Shown here: positions 44,104-52,389 of the stretch, one piece after another
How positions within the stretch are numbered: position 1 is the first letter of the stretch
Layout: each line of letters starts with the position of its first letter
Assembly (NCBI RefSeq): GCF_014191305.1
Contig: NZ_JACHWJ010000004.1
Span: 372,001-436,000, forward strand
Reading direction: 5' to 3'
Source of the DNA: Pseudoclavibacter helvolus
GTDB taxonomy: Bacteria > Actinomycetota > Actinomycetes > Actinomycetales > Microbacteriaceae
Length of the DNA: 64,000 bases
The notes under the pieces: generated by a model
Seen by the model: only the letters and a program-made list of their open reading frames with translations
What the model was told of the DNA's origin: nothing
The model's database searches: none
Translations under genes and position numbers: made by a program

Positions 44104-44307
44104 CTAGTCGATCTTGCGCTTGAGGTTGTCGAGGCCTTCCTTGGCGGCGTCCTTGACGTCCTCGATCTTTTCCTTGAAGCCCGCCTTGGCCTGGTCGGAG
44201 CGACCCTCAGCCTTGAGCGACTCGTTACCGGTCACCGCACCAGCGGCTTCCTTCGCGCGTCCGCCGAGGTCTTCTGACTTGTTCTGAATACGATCGTCGA
44301 TTCCCAT
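44104..44307 (-). CDS. CsbD-family stress protein
   Basis: A 67-aa hydrophilic, Lys/Glu/Ala-rich protein starting MGIDDRIQNKSEDLGGRAKE. It is a typical CsbD-like helical stress protein (general stress regulon in Firmicutes, abundant in actinobacteria), with unknown molecular role. It stands alone with its own terminator. Confidence 0.88.
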   Translation of the reverse strand: MGIDDRIQNKSEDLGGRAKEAAGAVTGNESLKAEGRSDQAKAGFKEKIEDVKDAAKEGLDNLKRKID

Positions 44308-44377
44308 GAGGGAATGCTCTCAGCCCAACTTGGGCGGAGTCTGTGCCGACAAGAGCTCCTGAGCCCGTGCTGCGTGT

Positions 44378-44779
44378 TTAGGCCCGCGGGTGGTGCTCGG
44401 CCGAGATCGACAGGGCCTCGAACACTGCGGCGACAGCCTCGTCGTTGCTCACCCCAAGCGTGCGGGCCTCCACGGCAAATGCCCGAGCTGCAGCCGTCAG
44501 CCGCACATCCCCGTGCCTGCCGTCAGCGGTCACGAACGTGCCCGCCCGCCCGCGGCCGACAACGACGCCCTGCTCTTCGAGGGCCGTGTAGGACTTCGCC
44601 ACGGTGCCAGGCGCCACGCCGAGCGTCTCGGCGAGCGCACGAACCGGGGGCAGTCGCTCGCCCGGCTCGAGGTCGTCCCGCTCGACGGCGTCGATGATCG
44701 CATCCCTGAGCTGCTTTCCAGGTGCGACCGACAAGTCGCCGCCGATCGAGAGATGCTCGAAGAAATCCCCAGCACTCAT
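44378..44779 (-). CDS. GntR-family regulator, YtrA type
   Basis: A 133-aa protein. The winged helix (about residues 20-90) contains 'GKQLRDAIIDAVERDDLEPGERLPPVRALAETLGVAPGTVAKSY' features, and only about 40 residues follow, the short C-terminus of the YtrA subfamily. Members usually repress an adjacent transporter operon. Here the upstream gene, which overlaps by ATGA, encodes a membrane protein that is the likely partner. Confidence 0.88.
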   Translation of the reverse strand: MSAGDFFEHLSIGGDLSVAPGKQLRDAIIDAVERDDLEPGERLPPVRALAETLGVAPGTVAKSYTALEEQGVVVGRGRAGTFVTADGRHGDVRLTAAARAFAVEARTLGVSNDEAVAAVFEALSISAEHHPRA

Positions 44780-45483
44780 TTGCGGGGCCGCTTGCCCGGG
44801 CTGGTGTTCTCGTCGATGGCCGTCTCTGAGCCGAGCGAGATCACCTCGTCGTCATCCGGGTCGACGAGGTCGTCGAACATCGCGGCGCTCACGGCCTCGT
44901 CATGCTTCTTCGCGCGCTGTGGGCCAAACCCGAGCCACTTGCGAGTTGGGTAGTGCAGCTTCTCGCGCCGCCACCACAGCGCCGCGAGCACAAGCGTCGC
45001 GATGCTCGGCACGAGCGCCAGCCAAGCGCCGTAAGCGATCGGGTACTCGCCGTTGGCCGCATCCACTCGCAGTGTCGCGAACGCGAAGAGGAACAGGACT
45101 CCGAGCGTCGCAAGAGCCGCGTAGAGCTGGAGGATCTTCGCCGAGATCACCGCGACGCCGGAGATGCGCAAGATCAGCACCACGACAAGTCCGAGGAGGG
45201 GCAGGGTCGGGACGAGCCCGAAGAGGAACGTGCCGAACCAGTTGTAGCCGAGCGCCTCATCCATCTGGCTCAGGCCAGTACCGGCCAGGAACAGCTGCCA
45301 CCCATTCAGCGTCGGCGCGATGCGGTTGAGCGGGATCTCCGAGTTCCACCAGGGGAAGAACATCGTCACGAGTAGCAGCACGGTCAGCACGCCGAACGCG
45401 ATCTGCTTCGGCCGGTAAGCCGGGTACGACGACATCGCCGCCGTGTCTTCGACCAGCGAATCTTCGTCGTGCGGAGTAGCCAT
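44776..45483 (-). CDS. Multi-pass membrane protein of unknown function
   Basis: A 235-aa protein. Four or five hydrophobic helices lie between residues 27 and 170 (GVLTVLLLVTMFFPWW, LPLLGLVVVLILRISG, LFLFAFATLRV, ATLVLAALWW), followed by a basic KLHYPTRKWLGFG stretch and an acidic cytoplasmic tail. No family recognised. It overlaps the YtrA-type regulator gene downstream, suggesting joint control. Confidence 0.7.
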   Translation of the reverse strand: MATPHDEDSLVEDTAAMSSYPAYRPKQIAFGVLTVLLLVTMFFPWWNSEIPLNRIAPTLNGWQLFLAGTGLSQMDEALGYNWFGTFLFGLVPTLPLLGLVVVLILRISGVAVISAKILQLYAALATLGVLFLFAFATLRVDAANGEYPIAYGAWLALVPSIATLVLAALWWRREKLHYPTRKWLGFGPQRAKKHDEAVSAAMFDDLVDPDDDEVISLGSETAIDENTSPGKRPRK

Positions 45484-45584
45484 GCCCCCAGCCTACGAGG
45501 CAGGTTCGCAATCGTGGCTCCGAACGCGCAGACTGGATGAGGCCGTGACGAGGCCAAACAGTCTCAGGCGGCGAGAGGGGCAGT

Positions 45585-46214
45585 ATGACGGAACGACACC
45601 ACAGGCCCGTGCGCGTGCCATCGCAGGCGTTCGAAGCGCTCATCGGAGCCGACGACCCCGCGGCCGTGAGCCGCGTTGCGCACGACACCGCGAGGGCGCT
45701 TCTCCAGCGCGCGCGCGGAGAGGGCGACCAAGCCGTCGTCGCACGCCTCGTCGCCTACGCGGACGAGCACGGAATCGACGAGATCGCCGAGCTGTGGGCT
45801 GGCGCCGCGTCGCGGTCTCTGCCAGGTGCCCTGTGGCGCCTCTACCTGTTGCGTCAGGCCGTACGAGCCAACCCGGCAGAGACGAGCTACCTCTTCCGCC
45901 GTGGTTACGACGTCGACCGCTCCATCAGCTCGGTTGTCGCGGGAGCCGCCACCCCGACGGGCCCAGAAGAAGTCGTCGCGCTCGCCGACGTCATCCTGCA
46001 CGGCGCCTTCTCGGGAGATTTTGCGCTCGCGCTCGAGCGTGCCGCCGCGTTCTGCCTCGTCATGTCGCAGGGCGCGACGAGCCTCGCGAAAGACGAGGAG
46101 AGCGTTGCGCCGGCCCGTGCTCGGCAGTCGACGCGGCGCGCCATCCGTTACCTCGAGATGGGTGAGCACCTTCACGCGTCCGCCGGAATGTGGCGCCTCG
46201 ACACCCTCGATTGA
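45585..46214 (+). CDS. Conserved cytosolic protein of unknown function
   Basis: A 209-aa helical protein starting MTERHHRPVRVPSQAFEALI. 'WRLYLLRQAVRANPAETSYLFRRGYDVDRSI' and 'GDFALALERAAAFCLVMSQGA' are the most distinctive stretches. Similar actinobacterial proteins are sometimes labelled RNA polymerase beta subunit, but no polymerase feature is present. ATG 45585 follows GAGAGGGGCAG. The ISL3 element is inserted 89 bases after its stop, so its own coding region is intact. Confidence 0.72.
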   Translation: MTERHHRPVRVPSQAFEALIGADDPAAVSRVAHDTARALLQRARGEGDQAVVARLVAYADEHGIDEIAELWAGAASRSLPGALWRLYLLRQAVRANPAETSYLFRRGYDVDRSISSVVAGAATPTGPEEVVALADVILHGAFSGDFALALERAAAFCLVMSQGATSLAKDEESVAPARARQSTRRAIRYLEMGEHLHASAGMWRLDTLD

Positions 46215-46295
46215 GCCCGGCCGCTGAGCTGGGCGCGCCCGGGCGGGATGGATGTTCGCGGATAGCCGATCCGGCTTCCGATGCGCTCGAGGTTG

Positions 46296-46303
46296 GGTAA
46301 ACT
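46296..46303. repeat. Target-site duplication, left copy
   Basis: GGTAAACT directly precedes the left inverted repeat and recurs at 47763-47770 directly after the right one. Eight bases is the usual ISL3-family duplication length. TAAACT resembles an actinobacterial -10 box. Confidence 0.92.
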
Positions 46304-47762
46304 GGCTCTTCGGACATTCGGTGGGGGTCATGGGGTGAGTCCGCCGGCGGCGAGGAGCATGCGGAGCCGGTAGTTCTCTCGGTTTCGGAAGCCGCGAGCG
46401 AGGCGACGATGCAGCTCGATGATCCCGTTGATCGCCTCGGTGCCGCCGTTGTTTGCCCGGCTGGTGGTGAAGTAGGCGAGGAACGCTGAGCGCCAGCGTC
46501 GCAGGGTGCGGCCGAGGCGTGCGATCTCGGGGATCGGGCAGGTGTGGAACGACTCGATGACCTTCTCGGCGATCCGGCGTCCCGTGGTCAGGTCTCTCTG
46601 GTGGTAAGCAGCGCGGAGTTGTTGGGCGCACTGCCATGCGACGAACACCTCGTCGTGGGCCGGGTTCGCCTCGATCGCCGCGATGAGGCGGGCCTGCTGC
46701 TTCTCGGTCAGGTTCTCCGCCCCGGCGCGGAGGATGGTCTGGATCCCGTAGAGCGGGTCGCCGGTCCGTCCGCGATGGCCGAGGGTGTCTTGCTGGACCC
46801 GGCGGCGGACCTCGTCGACCGCTTGAGTGCCGAGCTTGACGACATGGAACGCGTCCAGCACGGCGGTGGCATCTTGCAGTTTGTCGTCGATCGCGGTCTT
46901 GTAACCGGCGAACGGATCCAGCGCCGCGACCTTCACCTGCTTGCGGAATGCGTCGCCACGTGCGCTGAGCCAGGTCGCGTAGGCCTTCCCCGACCTGCCC
47001 GGCACGAGGTCCAGCAGCCGGGCCCGCGTCTTCCCGGTGCTGTCGCGGGTGAGGTCGACCATCCCGGTCAGCTCCTTCGGACCGCGCTTGCGCGGGTCGA
47101 CGTGATGCCAGATGTGCTCGTCAACGCCCAGCGTTGTCACGTTCTCGAACCGGGACTCATCGGCCGCGAGCTTCACAAGCTCCGGCTCGACGGCCCGCCA
47201 CACCGTCTTCCACGACGTGCCCAGCTGGCGACGCAGTCCTTCGATCGTGGCGTGTTCGCGACGCAGCTGACCGACTGCCCAGACGACCGCGCGTCGGGTG
47301 AGTACCCCACGCGGGGCGACAAGAGACGGCAGCTGTTCCACGAACGTCTGCCGTGCACAGCCCGACTCGTCACACCGCCAGACTCGCTGCCGCCACACGA
47401 TTCGCACCCGTGTCATGCCGGGCACGTCATGAAGCAGCCGGCGGCGACGTCCACGGCCGGTCGCGACGGTCCCGCACGACGGGCAACCGGCAGGCGCCGC
47501 AGGACTCGAGACCGTCACGATCAGTAGTCCGTTGCGGCGGTCCACGTGCTCGACATGGACGCCCTCGAGGCCGAGCAGGAGGTCACAGCGGGAACACGGG
47601 TCAGTGGCAGAGCGCGCGTCAGCGCACACCGAAGTAGGGTGAAGCACGTCGAGGTCCTCGTGATGGATCAGGTGGTTAGCGCTTCTGATCCTCCGGGACC
47701 TCGACCCCTACCCGTCGAACCTCACCCGGCGAGCCCTACCCCCACCGAAAGTCCGAAGAGCC
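46304..47762 (-). mobile_element. Complete ISL3-family insertion sequence, 1459 bp
   Basis: The left end GGCTCTTCGGACATTCGGTG and the right end (reverse complement GGCTCTTCGGACTTTCGGTG) match over 25 bp with one difference. The element is bounded by an 8-bp direct duplication and carries one intact transposase gene. No passenger gene. Both ends and the transposase are intact, so it is probably mobile or very recently inserted. Confidence 0.93.
46328..47647 (-). CDS. ISL3-family transposase
   Basis: 439 aa from GTG 47647. An N-terminal zinc-binding region (CPSCGTVATGRGRRRR, CDESGCARQTF) and a helix-turn-helix part are followed by the DDE domain: TTLGVDEHIWHH, VAALDPFAGYKTAI and the Glu in NNGGTEAINGIIELHRRLARG. 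The end 'GFRNRENYRLRMLLAAGG' is the ISL3 hallmark. It lies fully inside the IS ends. A start further downstream is possible. Confidence 0.93.
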   Translation of the reverse strand: MLHPTSVCADARSATDPCSRCDLLLGLEGVHVEHVDRRNGLLIVTVSSPAAPAGCPSCGTVATGRGRRRRLLHDVPGMTRVRIVWRQRVWRCDESGCARQTFVEQLPSLVAPRGVLTRRAVVWAVGQLRREHATIEGLRRQLGTSWKTVWRAVEPELVKLAADESRFENVTTLGVDEHIWHHVDPRKRGPKELTGMVDLTRDSTGKTRARLLDLVPGRSGKAYATWLSARGDAFRKQVKVAALDPFAGYKTAIDDKLQDATAVLDAFHVVKLGTQAVDEVRRRVQQDTLGHRGRTGDPLYGIQTILRAGAENLTEKQQARLIAAIEANPAHDEVFVAWQCAQQLRAAYHQRDLTTGRRIAEKVIESFHTCPIPEIARLGRTLRRWRSAFLAYFTTSRANNGGTEAINGIIELHRRLARGFRNRENYRLRMLLAAGGLTP

Positions 47763-47770
47763 GGTAAACT
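47763..47770. repeat. Target-site duplication, right copy
   Basis: GGTAAACT, identical to 46296-46303. Confidence 0.92.
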
Positions 47771-48040
47771 CGACGTCGCCGGGCCGCAGTAACCCCGGGC
47801 TCCAATATTCGCCGCTGCGAGCGGCCTTCCGCCGAGAGGCGTTCCTGCGGCCTGGCTTTACTCTTCCCCGCGGGCTCCGCCGTTGCCTCCTGGGTGTCGG
47901 CCCCGGGCCACCGCTCCTACGCGCCGTCGCTCCTGCGCTGCTTCGTGTCGGCACCGCGACCGCTCCACTTTCGTTCCGGATGGGGATGAGGGCCTCGCTC
48001 GAGGTGGTCTGTCGCTCCGCCAGATGAGCGGATGCGCGAC
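47771..48040. other. Gene-free, hairpin-rich region next to the IS; possible structured RNA or leader
   Basis: About 270 bases with no plausible gene. Several local stems can be drawn: CCGGG/CCCGG near 47779-47800, GCCGCT-GCG-AGCGGC at 47811-47825 (perfect 6 bp) and CGCC-GAGA-GGCG at 47830-47841. GGTAAACT at its left end, with TAAACT, could be the -10 of its promoter, now duplicated by the IS. The only frame through it (minus strand, 47736-47954) is Arg-rich, crosses the IS boundary and is rejected. The strand is uncertain; the rightward direction fits the -10 box. Confidence 0.35.
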
Positions 48041-48070
48041 GAAGGCCCCGGCGAGAACGCCGGGGCCTTC
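48041..48070 (-). terminator. Terminator of the pst operon
   Basis: GAAGGCCCCGGCG (48041-48053) pairs perfectly over 13 bp with 48058-48070 around the loop AGAA, 24 bases beyond the pstB stop. It can also stop rightward transcripts from the IS side. Confidence 0.85.
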
Positions 48071-48093
48071 GTCATGAAGCCGGGGAGTGCGGT

Positions 48094-48873
48094 CTAGCCG
48101 AAGCGGCCCGAGACGTAGTCCTCCGTCGCCTGGACGGACGGGTTCTCGAAGATCGTCTTCGTCGTGTCGTACTCGATGAGCTTGCCGGGCATGCCGGTGC
48201 CGGCGATGTTGAAGAACGCCGTCTTGTCGGAGACGCGCGAGGCCTGCTGCATGTTGTGCGTCACGATGACGATCGTGTACTCGGTCTTGAGCTCCTCGAT
48301 GAGGTCCTCGATGGCAAGCGTCGAGATCGGGTCGAGGGCCGAGCAGGGCTCGTCCATCAGGAGCACGTCAGGCGAGACGGCGATGGCGCGGGCGATGCAA
48401 AGGCGCTGCTGCTGGCCGCCGGAGAGGCCGGAGCCGGGGAGGTCGAGGCGGTCCTTGACCTCCTTCCAGAGGTTGGAACCCTGGAGCGACTTCTCGACGA
48501 GGGCGTCGCTCTCGCTCTTCGAGATCTTCTTGTTGTTGAGCTTCACGCCGGCGAGCACGTTCTCACGGATGCTCATCGTCGGGAACGGGTTCGGGCGCTG
48601 GAAGACCATGCCGACCTGGCGGCGGACGAGCACGGGGTCGACGCCCGGTCCGTAGAGGTTGTTGCCGTCGATGAGGACTTCGCCGTCGACCCACGCCTTC
48701 GGGATGACCTCGTGCATGCGGTTGAGCGTGCGGAGGAAGGTCGACTTGCCACAACCGGACGGGCCGATGAACGCGGTGACGCTGCGGGGCTCGATGACCA
48801 TGGAGACGTCTTCGACGGCCTTGAACTTGTCGTAGTAGACGTTGAGGTCGTTGACTTCGATGCGCTTAGACAC
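48094..48873 (-). CDS. pstB: Phosphate ABC transporter ATP-binding protein
   Basis: A 259-aa ATPase. Walker A is GPSGCGKST near residue 33, the ABC signature LSGGQQQRL near 150, Walker B VLLMDEP near 170, and '[11 protein letters not shown]' is the usual PstB end. It energises phosphate uptake by PstSCA at the membrane. It is last in the operon, 47 bases after pstA, with a terminator behind it. Confidence 0.97.
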   Translation of the reverse strand: MSKRIEVNDLNVYYDKFKAVEDVSMVIEPRSVTAFIGPSGCGKSTFLRTLNRMHEVIPKAWVDGEVLIDGNNLYGPGVDPVLVRRQVGMVFQRPNPFPTMSIRENVLAGVKLNNKKISKSESDALVEKSLQGSNLWKEVKDRLDLPGSGLSGGQQQRLCIARAIAVSPDVLLMDEPCSALDPISTLAIEDLIEELKTEYTIVIVTHNMQQASRVSDKTAFFNIAGTGMPGKLIEYDTTKTIFENPSVQATEDYVSGRFG

Positions 48874-48920
48874 TGTATTTCCCTAACTTCCTGGCTGGTC
48901 AGCCTGGTCAGTCTGAACTG

Positions 48921-50033
48921 TTAGCCCTTGGGGGCGAAGAGCTTGGTGATCATGCGTGCGAGGAGGTTGAGCAGCATGACGATGATGAGGAGGACAAGCG
49001 CGCCTGTCCACGCGAGGTTGAGCATGTTCTCGGCTCCCGCGCCGACCTGCTGCGTGTAGGAGCGGTAGACGAACACAGGGAGGCTCATCATGGCGCCCTG
49101 CGTCATGTTGTAGTTCATGTAGATGTTGAAGCCGGCCGCGATGAGGAGCGGTGCGCTCTCGCCGATGACGCGCGAGATGGCGAGCATGACGCCCGTCGTG
49201 ATGCCGGCGAGTGCGGTGGGAAGCACAACCTTGGAGATCGTGAGCCACTTCGGCACGCCGAGGGCGTAGGAGGCCTCGCGGAGCTCGTTCGGGACGAGGC
49301 GGATCATCTCCTCCGACGAGCGCACGACGGTCGGGATCATGAGGACAGTGAGGGCGATCGAGCCGGCGAGTCCAGTGCGCACGTTGGTGAGCGGGATGCC
49401 GAGTGTCTGCAGGATGAGCATGATCATCGTGTAGGCGAAGAGGCCGGCGACGATCGACGGGACGCCCGTCATGACATCCACGAAGAAGTTGATGGCCTTG
49501 GAGAGCCGACCCTTGCCGTACTCGACGAGGTAGATCGACGTGAAGAGGCCGATCGGCACCGAGATGAGCGTCGCGACGAGCGTGATGAGCAGCGTGCCGA
49601 CGATGGCGTGGATGCCGCCGCCGCCTTCTGTGACGACGCCCACCATGGACGAGGAGAAGAACGTCATGTCGAAGCGGGCGAGGCCGTTCGCGACGAGGGT
49701 GAAGAGCAGCGAGAGCAGCGGCACGAGGGCCAGCACAAACGCGGCGGTGACGAGCGACGTCACGAAGCGGTTCGTGGCCTGGCGGGCGCCTTCGATGATG
49801 CGGGCGATGATCCACTGGCCCGCGATGTAGAAGATGGCGCCGAGGACGGCGAAGCCGGTCCAGTTGAACTCGCCGCCACCTGCCGCGAGGAGCATCATGA
49901 TGATGGCCGAGAGGACGAAGCCTCCGACGAGGATGGCGTACGGGCCCCACTTGGGGAGGCGGCCGTGCGTGAGCGGGTTGATCATCTCGGGAGCCGTCTG
50001 GTTCTGGGCTGGCTTCTGCAGTGTTGAGGTCAT
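48921..50033 (-). CDS. pstA: Phosphate ABC transporter permease PstA
   Basis: A 370-aa permease from ATG 50033. It has an N-terminal extension of about 90 residues with two extra hydrophobic segments, longer than enterobacterial PstA, then six core helices. The EAA loop 'NELREASYALGVPKWLTISKVVLP' lies near residue 260. It overlaps pstC by ATGA. Confidence 0.95.
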   Translation of the reverse strand: MTSTLQKPAQNQTAPEMINPLTHGRLPKWGPYAILVGGFVLSAIIMMLLAAGGGEFNWTGFAVLGAIFYIAGQWIIARIIEGARQATNRFVTSLVTAAFVLALVPLLSLLFTLVANGLARFDMTFFSSSMVGVVTEGGGGIHAIVGTLLITLVATLISVPIGLFTSIYLVEYGKGRLSKAINFFVDVMTGVPSIVAGLFAYTMIMLILQTLGIPLTNVRTGLAGSIALTVLMIPTVVRSSEEMIRLVPNELREASYALGVPKWLTISKVVLPTALAGITTGVMLAISRVIGESAPLLIAAGFNIYMNYNMTQGAMMSLPVFVYRSYTQQVGAGAENMLNLAWTGALVLLIIVMLLNLLARMITKLFAPKG

Positions 50034-51022
50034 CAGTTGGCTCCTGAGAATTCCTTGCGGCGGCTCACGATCCATCGTGCGAGGGAGTTCACGAGGAGGG
50101 TGATGGCGAAGAGCACGAGACCGGATGCGATGAGCACGTTGATGTCGAGGTTCGACGCCTCTGGGAACGAGAGGGCGATGTTGGCGGCGATCGTCGACGG
50201 GTTCGTGTTCGACGTCAGCTGGAAGGTGATGACGCCGGTCGCCGAGAGCACCATGGCGACGGCCATGGTCTCGCCGAGGGCGCGTCCGAGGCCGAGCATG
50301 ACGGAGGACACCATGCCGCCGCGGGCGAAGGGCAGCACGGCCATCTTGACCATCTCCCAGCGCGTTGCGCCGAGGGCGAGCGACGCCTCTTCGTGGAGGC
50401 GCGGCGTCTGCAGGAAGACCTCACGGGTCAGGGCGGTGACGATGGGGAGCACCATGACGGCGAGCACGATGGCGGCGGTCAGGATGGTGCGCCCGGTTGC
50501 CGAGACCTGGCCCTGGAAGAAGGGGAGCCAGGAGAGGTTCTCGTTGAGCCAGACGTAGAACGGCTGCACGAACGGTCCGAGCACGGTGGCGCCCCAGAGG
50601 CCGAAGACGACCGAGGGGACCGCGGCGAGGAGGTCGATGACGTAGCCGAGGGGGGCTGCGAGCTTCCGCGAGGCGTAGTGCGTGATGAAGAGCGCGACGC
50701 CGATGGCGACGGGCACTGCCATGAGGAGCGCGAGCAGCGACGCCCAGAGCGTTCCGAAGATGAGCGGCAGCACGTACCAGAAGAAGTTGCCTTCGGCTTC
50801 CGGGTCGGTGAGGTTGGTCGCTCCTGCGACGAAGTGGCTGTTCTCGGCCGCGTCGGGGAAGAAGGCCGGGAGTCCCTGGAAGAGCAGGAAGAAGAACACG
50901 GCGGCGAGGATCGCGAGGATGAGCGATCCGGAGAACGTCGAGAGGAAGCTGAAGACGCGGTCGCCCGGGCGCGACTTGGCCTTCACCGATGTGCCCGCAT
51001 CTGGGGCGAGTTCTGCAGTCAT
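50033..51022 (-). CDS. pstC: Phosphate ABC transporter permease PstC
   Basis: A 329-aa permease with six core helices. It starts MTAELAPDAGTSVKAKSRPG, and the EAA loop is 'RLHEEASLALGATRWEMVKMAVLP' near residue 225. It pairs with PstA to form the phosphate channel. A hairpin in the pstS-pstC gap probably lowers its expression relative to pstS. Confidence 0.96.
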   Translation of the reverse strand: MTAELAPDAGTSVKAKSRPGDRVFSFLSTFSGSLILAILAAVFFFLLFQGLPAFFPDAAENSHFVAGATNLTDPEAEGNFFWYVLPLIFGTLWASLLALLMAVPVAIGVALFITHYASRKLAAPLGYVIDLLAAVPSVVFGLWGATVLGPFVQPFYVWLNENLSWLPFFQGQVSATGRTILTAAIVLAVMVLPIVTALTREVFLQTPRLHEEASLALGATRWEMVKMAVLPFARGGMVSSVMLGLGRALGETMAVAMVLSATGVITFQLTSNTNPSTIAANIALSFPEASNLDINVLIASGLVLFAITLLVNSLARWIVSRRKEFSGAN

Positions 51023-51085
51023 CTGCTGAGGGTTTCCCTAAGTCAATTGGGTGGAGCGGGGCGAGCGGCTGGTGAGAGCCGAATC

Positions 51086-51120
51086 GCCCGGTGCCATGCT
51101 TTCACAGCACGGCACCGGGC
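51086..51120 (-). terminator. Intercistronic hairpin between pstS and pstC
   Basis: GCCCGGTGCC (51086-51095) pairs with GGCACCGGGC (51111-51120), with an inner TGCT/AGCA stem. It lies 26 bases after the pstS stop and inside the operon. Likely a partial terminator or mRNA-protecting stem, so that more binding protein than permease is made. Confidence 0.75.
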
Positions 51121-51146
51121 TGAAACGGAACTTCAGTGCTCGCGGA

Positions 51147-52241
51147 CTACTTGATGGCGTCGACCGCTGCCTGAGCCTGGCCGCGCAGGTCGTCCGAGAT
51201 GGGCGCGGAGCCCGCGTTCTCGGCCGCAGCGTCCTGGGCTTCTGGGCTGATCACGTAGTCGAAGTACGCCTTGACGTTGGCGCCGACGGCCGGGTCCGTG
51301 TACTCGGCGCAGCCGATGAGGTACGAGACGAGGACGATCGGGTAGACGCCTTCGGCCGAGCGGTCGAGCTCGAACGAGAGGTCGGTCGCGGCGCGGCCTT
51401 CCTCGAGGGTGGAGTTGTCGACGACGGCGGCTGCCGCCTCGGGGGAGAGCTCGACGAACTCGGAGCCGGTCTGGATCGCAGCCGTGCTGAGGTCGCCGGC
51501 AGCGGACGCGTCGAGGTAGCCGATGGTGCCGTTGCCGGAGGTCAGGGCCTGCTGCACACCGGGGGTCTCCTGTGCGCCTTCACCGCCGGAGATGGGCCAG
51601 TCATCGCTGTCCTCGAAGGTCCAGACGTCGGGGGCAGCCTCGACGAGGTACGACGTGAAGTTGCCCGTCGTGCCAGAGGTGTCGGAGCGGTGCACCGGCG
51701 TGATGGCGAGGTCGGGGAACGTGACGCCCGAGTTGAGGGCTGCGATCTCGGGGGCGTTCCAGTTGGTGATCTCGCCCTTGAAGATCTTGGCGAGGGTCGC
51801 AGGGTCGAGGTTGAGCGTGTCGACGCCCTCGACGTTGAACGCGACGGCGATGGGGGAGATGTAGGCGGGGATCTCGACGAGGTCGGTGCCGTCGACGCAG
51901 TTGCCGAAGCCGCCTGCCTCGATCTCTTCCATCTTGAACGCGCGGTCGGAGCCGATGAAGGCCGACGTGCCGTTCGTGAAGTCGGTGCGGCCGGCGCCGG
52001 AGCCGCCGCCTGCGTAGTTGATCTGGATGCCGGGCTGAACAGCCTGGAAGCCCGCGATCCACGAGGTCTGGGCGGTGCCCTGCGAAGATGCGCCCGACGC
52101 GGCGAGGGTGCCCGTGAGTGCTTCTGCGCCGTCTGTGGATCCCGGTGCTGCTGCGGGAGTCTCGTTGCCAGCGCAGGCAGCAAGCGTGAGTGCGGCGATT
52201 GCGGCCATGGCGACCGATGCGCCTACTCGCGTGAACTTCAT
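51147..52241 (-). CDS. pstS: Phosphate-binding lipoprotein PstS (copy nearest pstC)
   Basis: A 364-aa protein. The lipobox LAAC gives Cys23. The phosphate-binding loops appear as 'ASGASSQGTAQTSWIAGFQ' and 'NYAGGGSGAGRTDFTNGTSAFIGSDRAF', then 'HRSDTSGTTGNFTSYL'. Length is normal. It captures phosphate outside the membrane for PstCAB. A PHO box lies at 52332-52353. It is clearly a paralogue of the upstream pstS, with the same motif order. Confidence 0.95.
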   Translation of the reverse strand: MKFTRVGASVAMAAIAALTLAACAGNETPAAAPGSTDGAEALTGTLAASGASSQGTAQTSWIAGFQAVQPGIQINYAGGGSGAGRTDFTNGTSAFIGSDRAFKMEEIEAGGFGNCVDGTDLVEIPAYISPIAVAFNVEGVDTLNLDPATLAKIFKGEITNWNAPEIAALNSGVTFPDLAITPVHRSDTSGTTGNFTSYLVEAAPDVWTFEDSDDWPISGGEGAQETPGVQQALTSGNGTIGYLDASAAGDLSTAAIQTGSEFVELSPEAAAAVVDNSTLEEGRAATDLSFELDRSAEGVYPIVLVSYLIGCAEYTDPAVGANVKAYFDYVISPEAQDAAAENAGSAPISDDLRGQAQAAVDAIK

Positions 52242-52331
52242 GGAGTTTCCCTTCGGGGACAGGTGACATTCCGTTGGATCAGTTGCGATCCGTCGGTGAC
52301 GCTATGCGCGAAGGATGACGAGGAGGGGCGG

Positions 52332-52353
52332 GGAAAATGAACGGAGGGTGAAC
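52332..52353 (-). promoter_or_regulatory. PHO box upstream of pstS
   Basis: On the minus strand two 11-base direct repeats, GTTCACCCTCC and GTTCATTTTCC, follow each other, with weaker units (CCGCCCCTCCT, CGTCATCCTTC) continuing in phase. PhoP of actinobacteria binds 11-bp direct repeats of the form GTTCAYYYRSS. It lies about 90 bases from the start codon. Confidence 0.75.
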
Positions 52354-52389
52354 GGGCTGGGAATGCGCGCAGATGTCACCCGCATCCGG

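Noticed and set aside
47736-47954. Arg-rich 72-codon frame on the minus strand beside the IS
   Set aside because: It crosses the IS right end and target duplication, has no ribosome site, and its composition is that of a non-coding frame; the region is better explained by hairpins.
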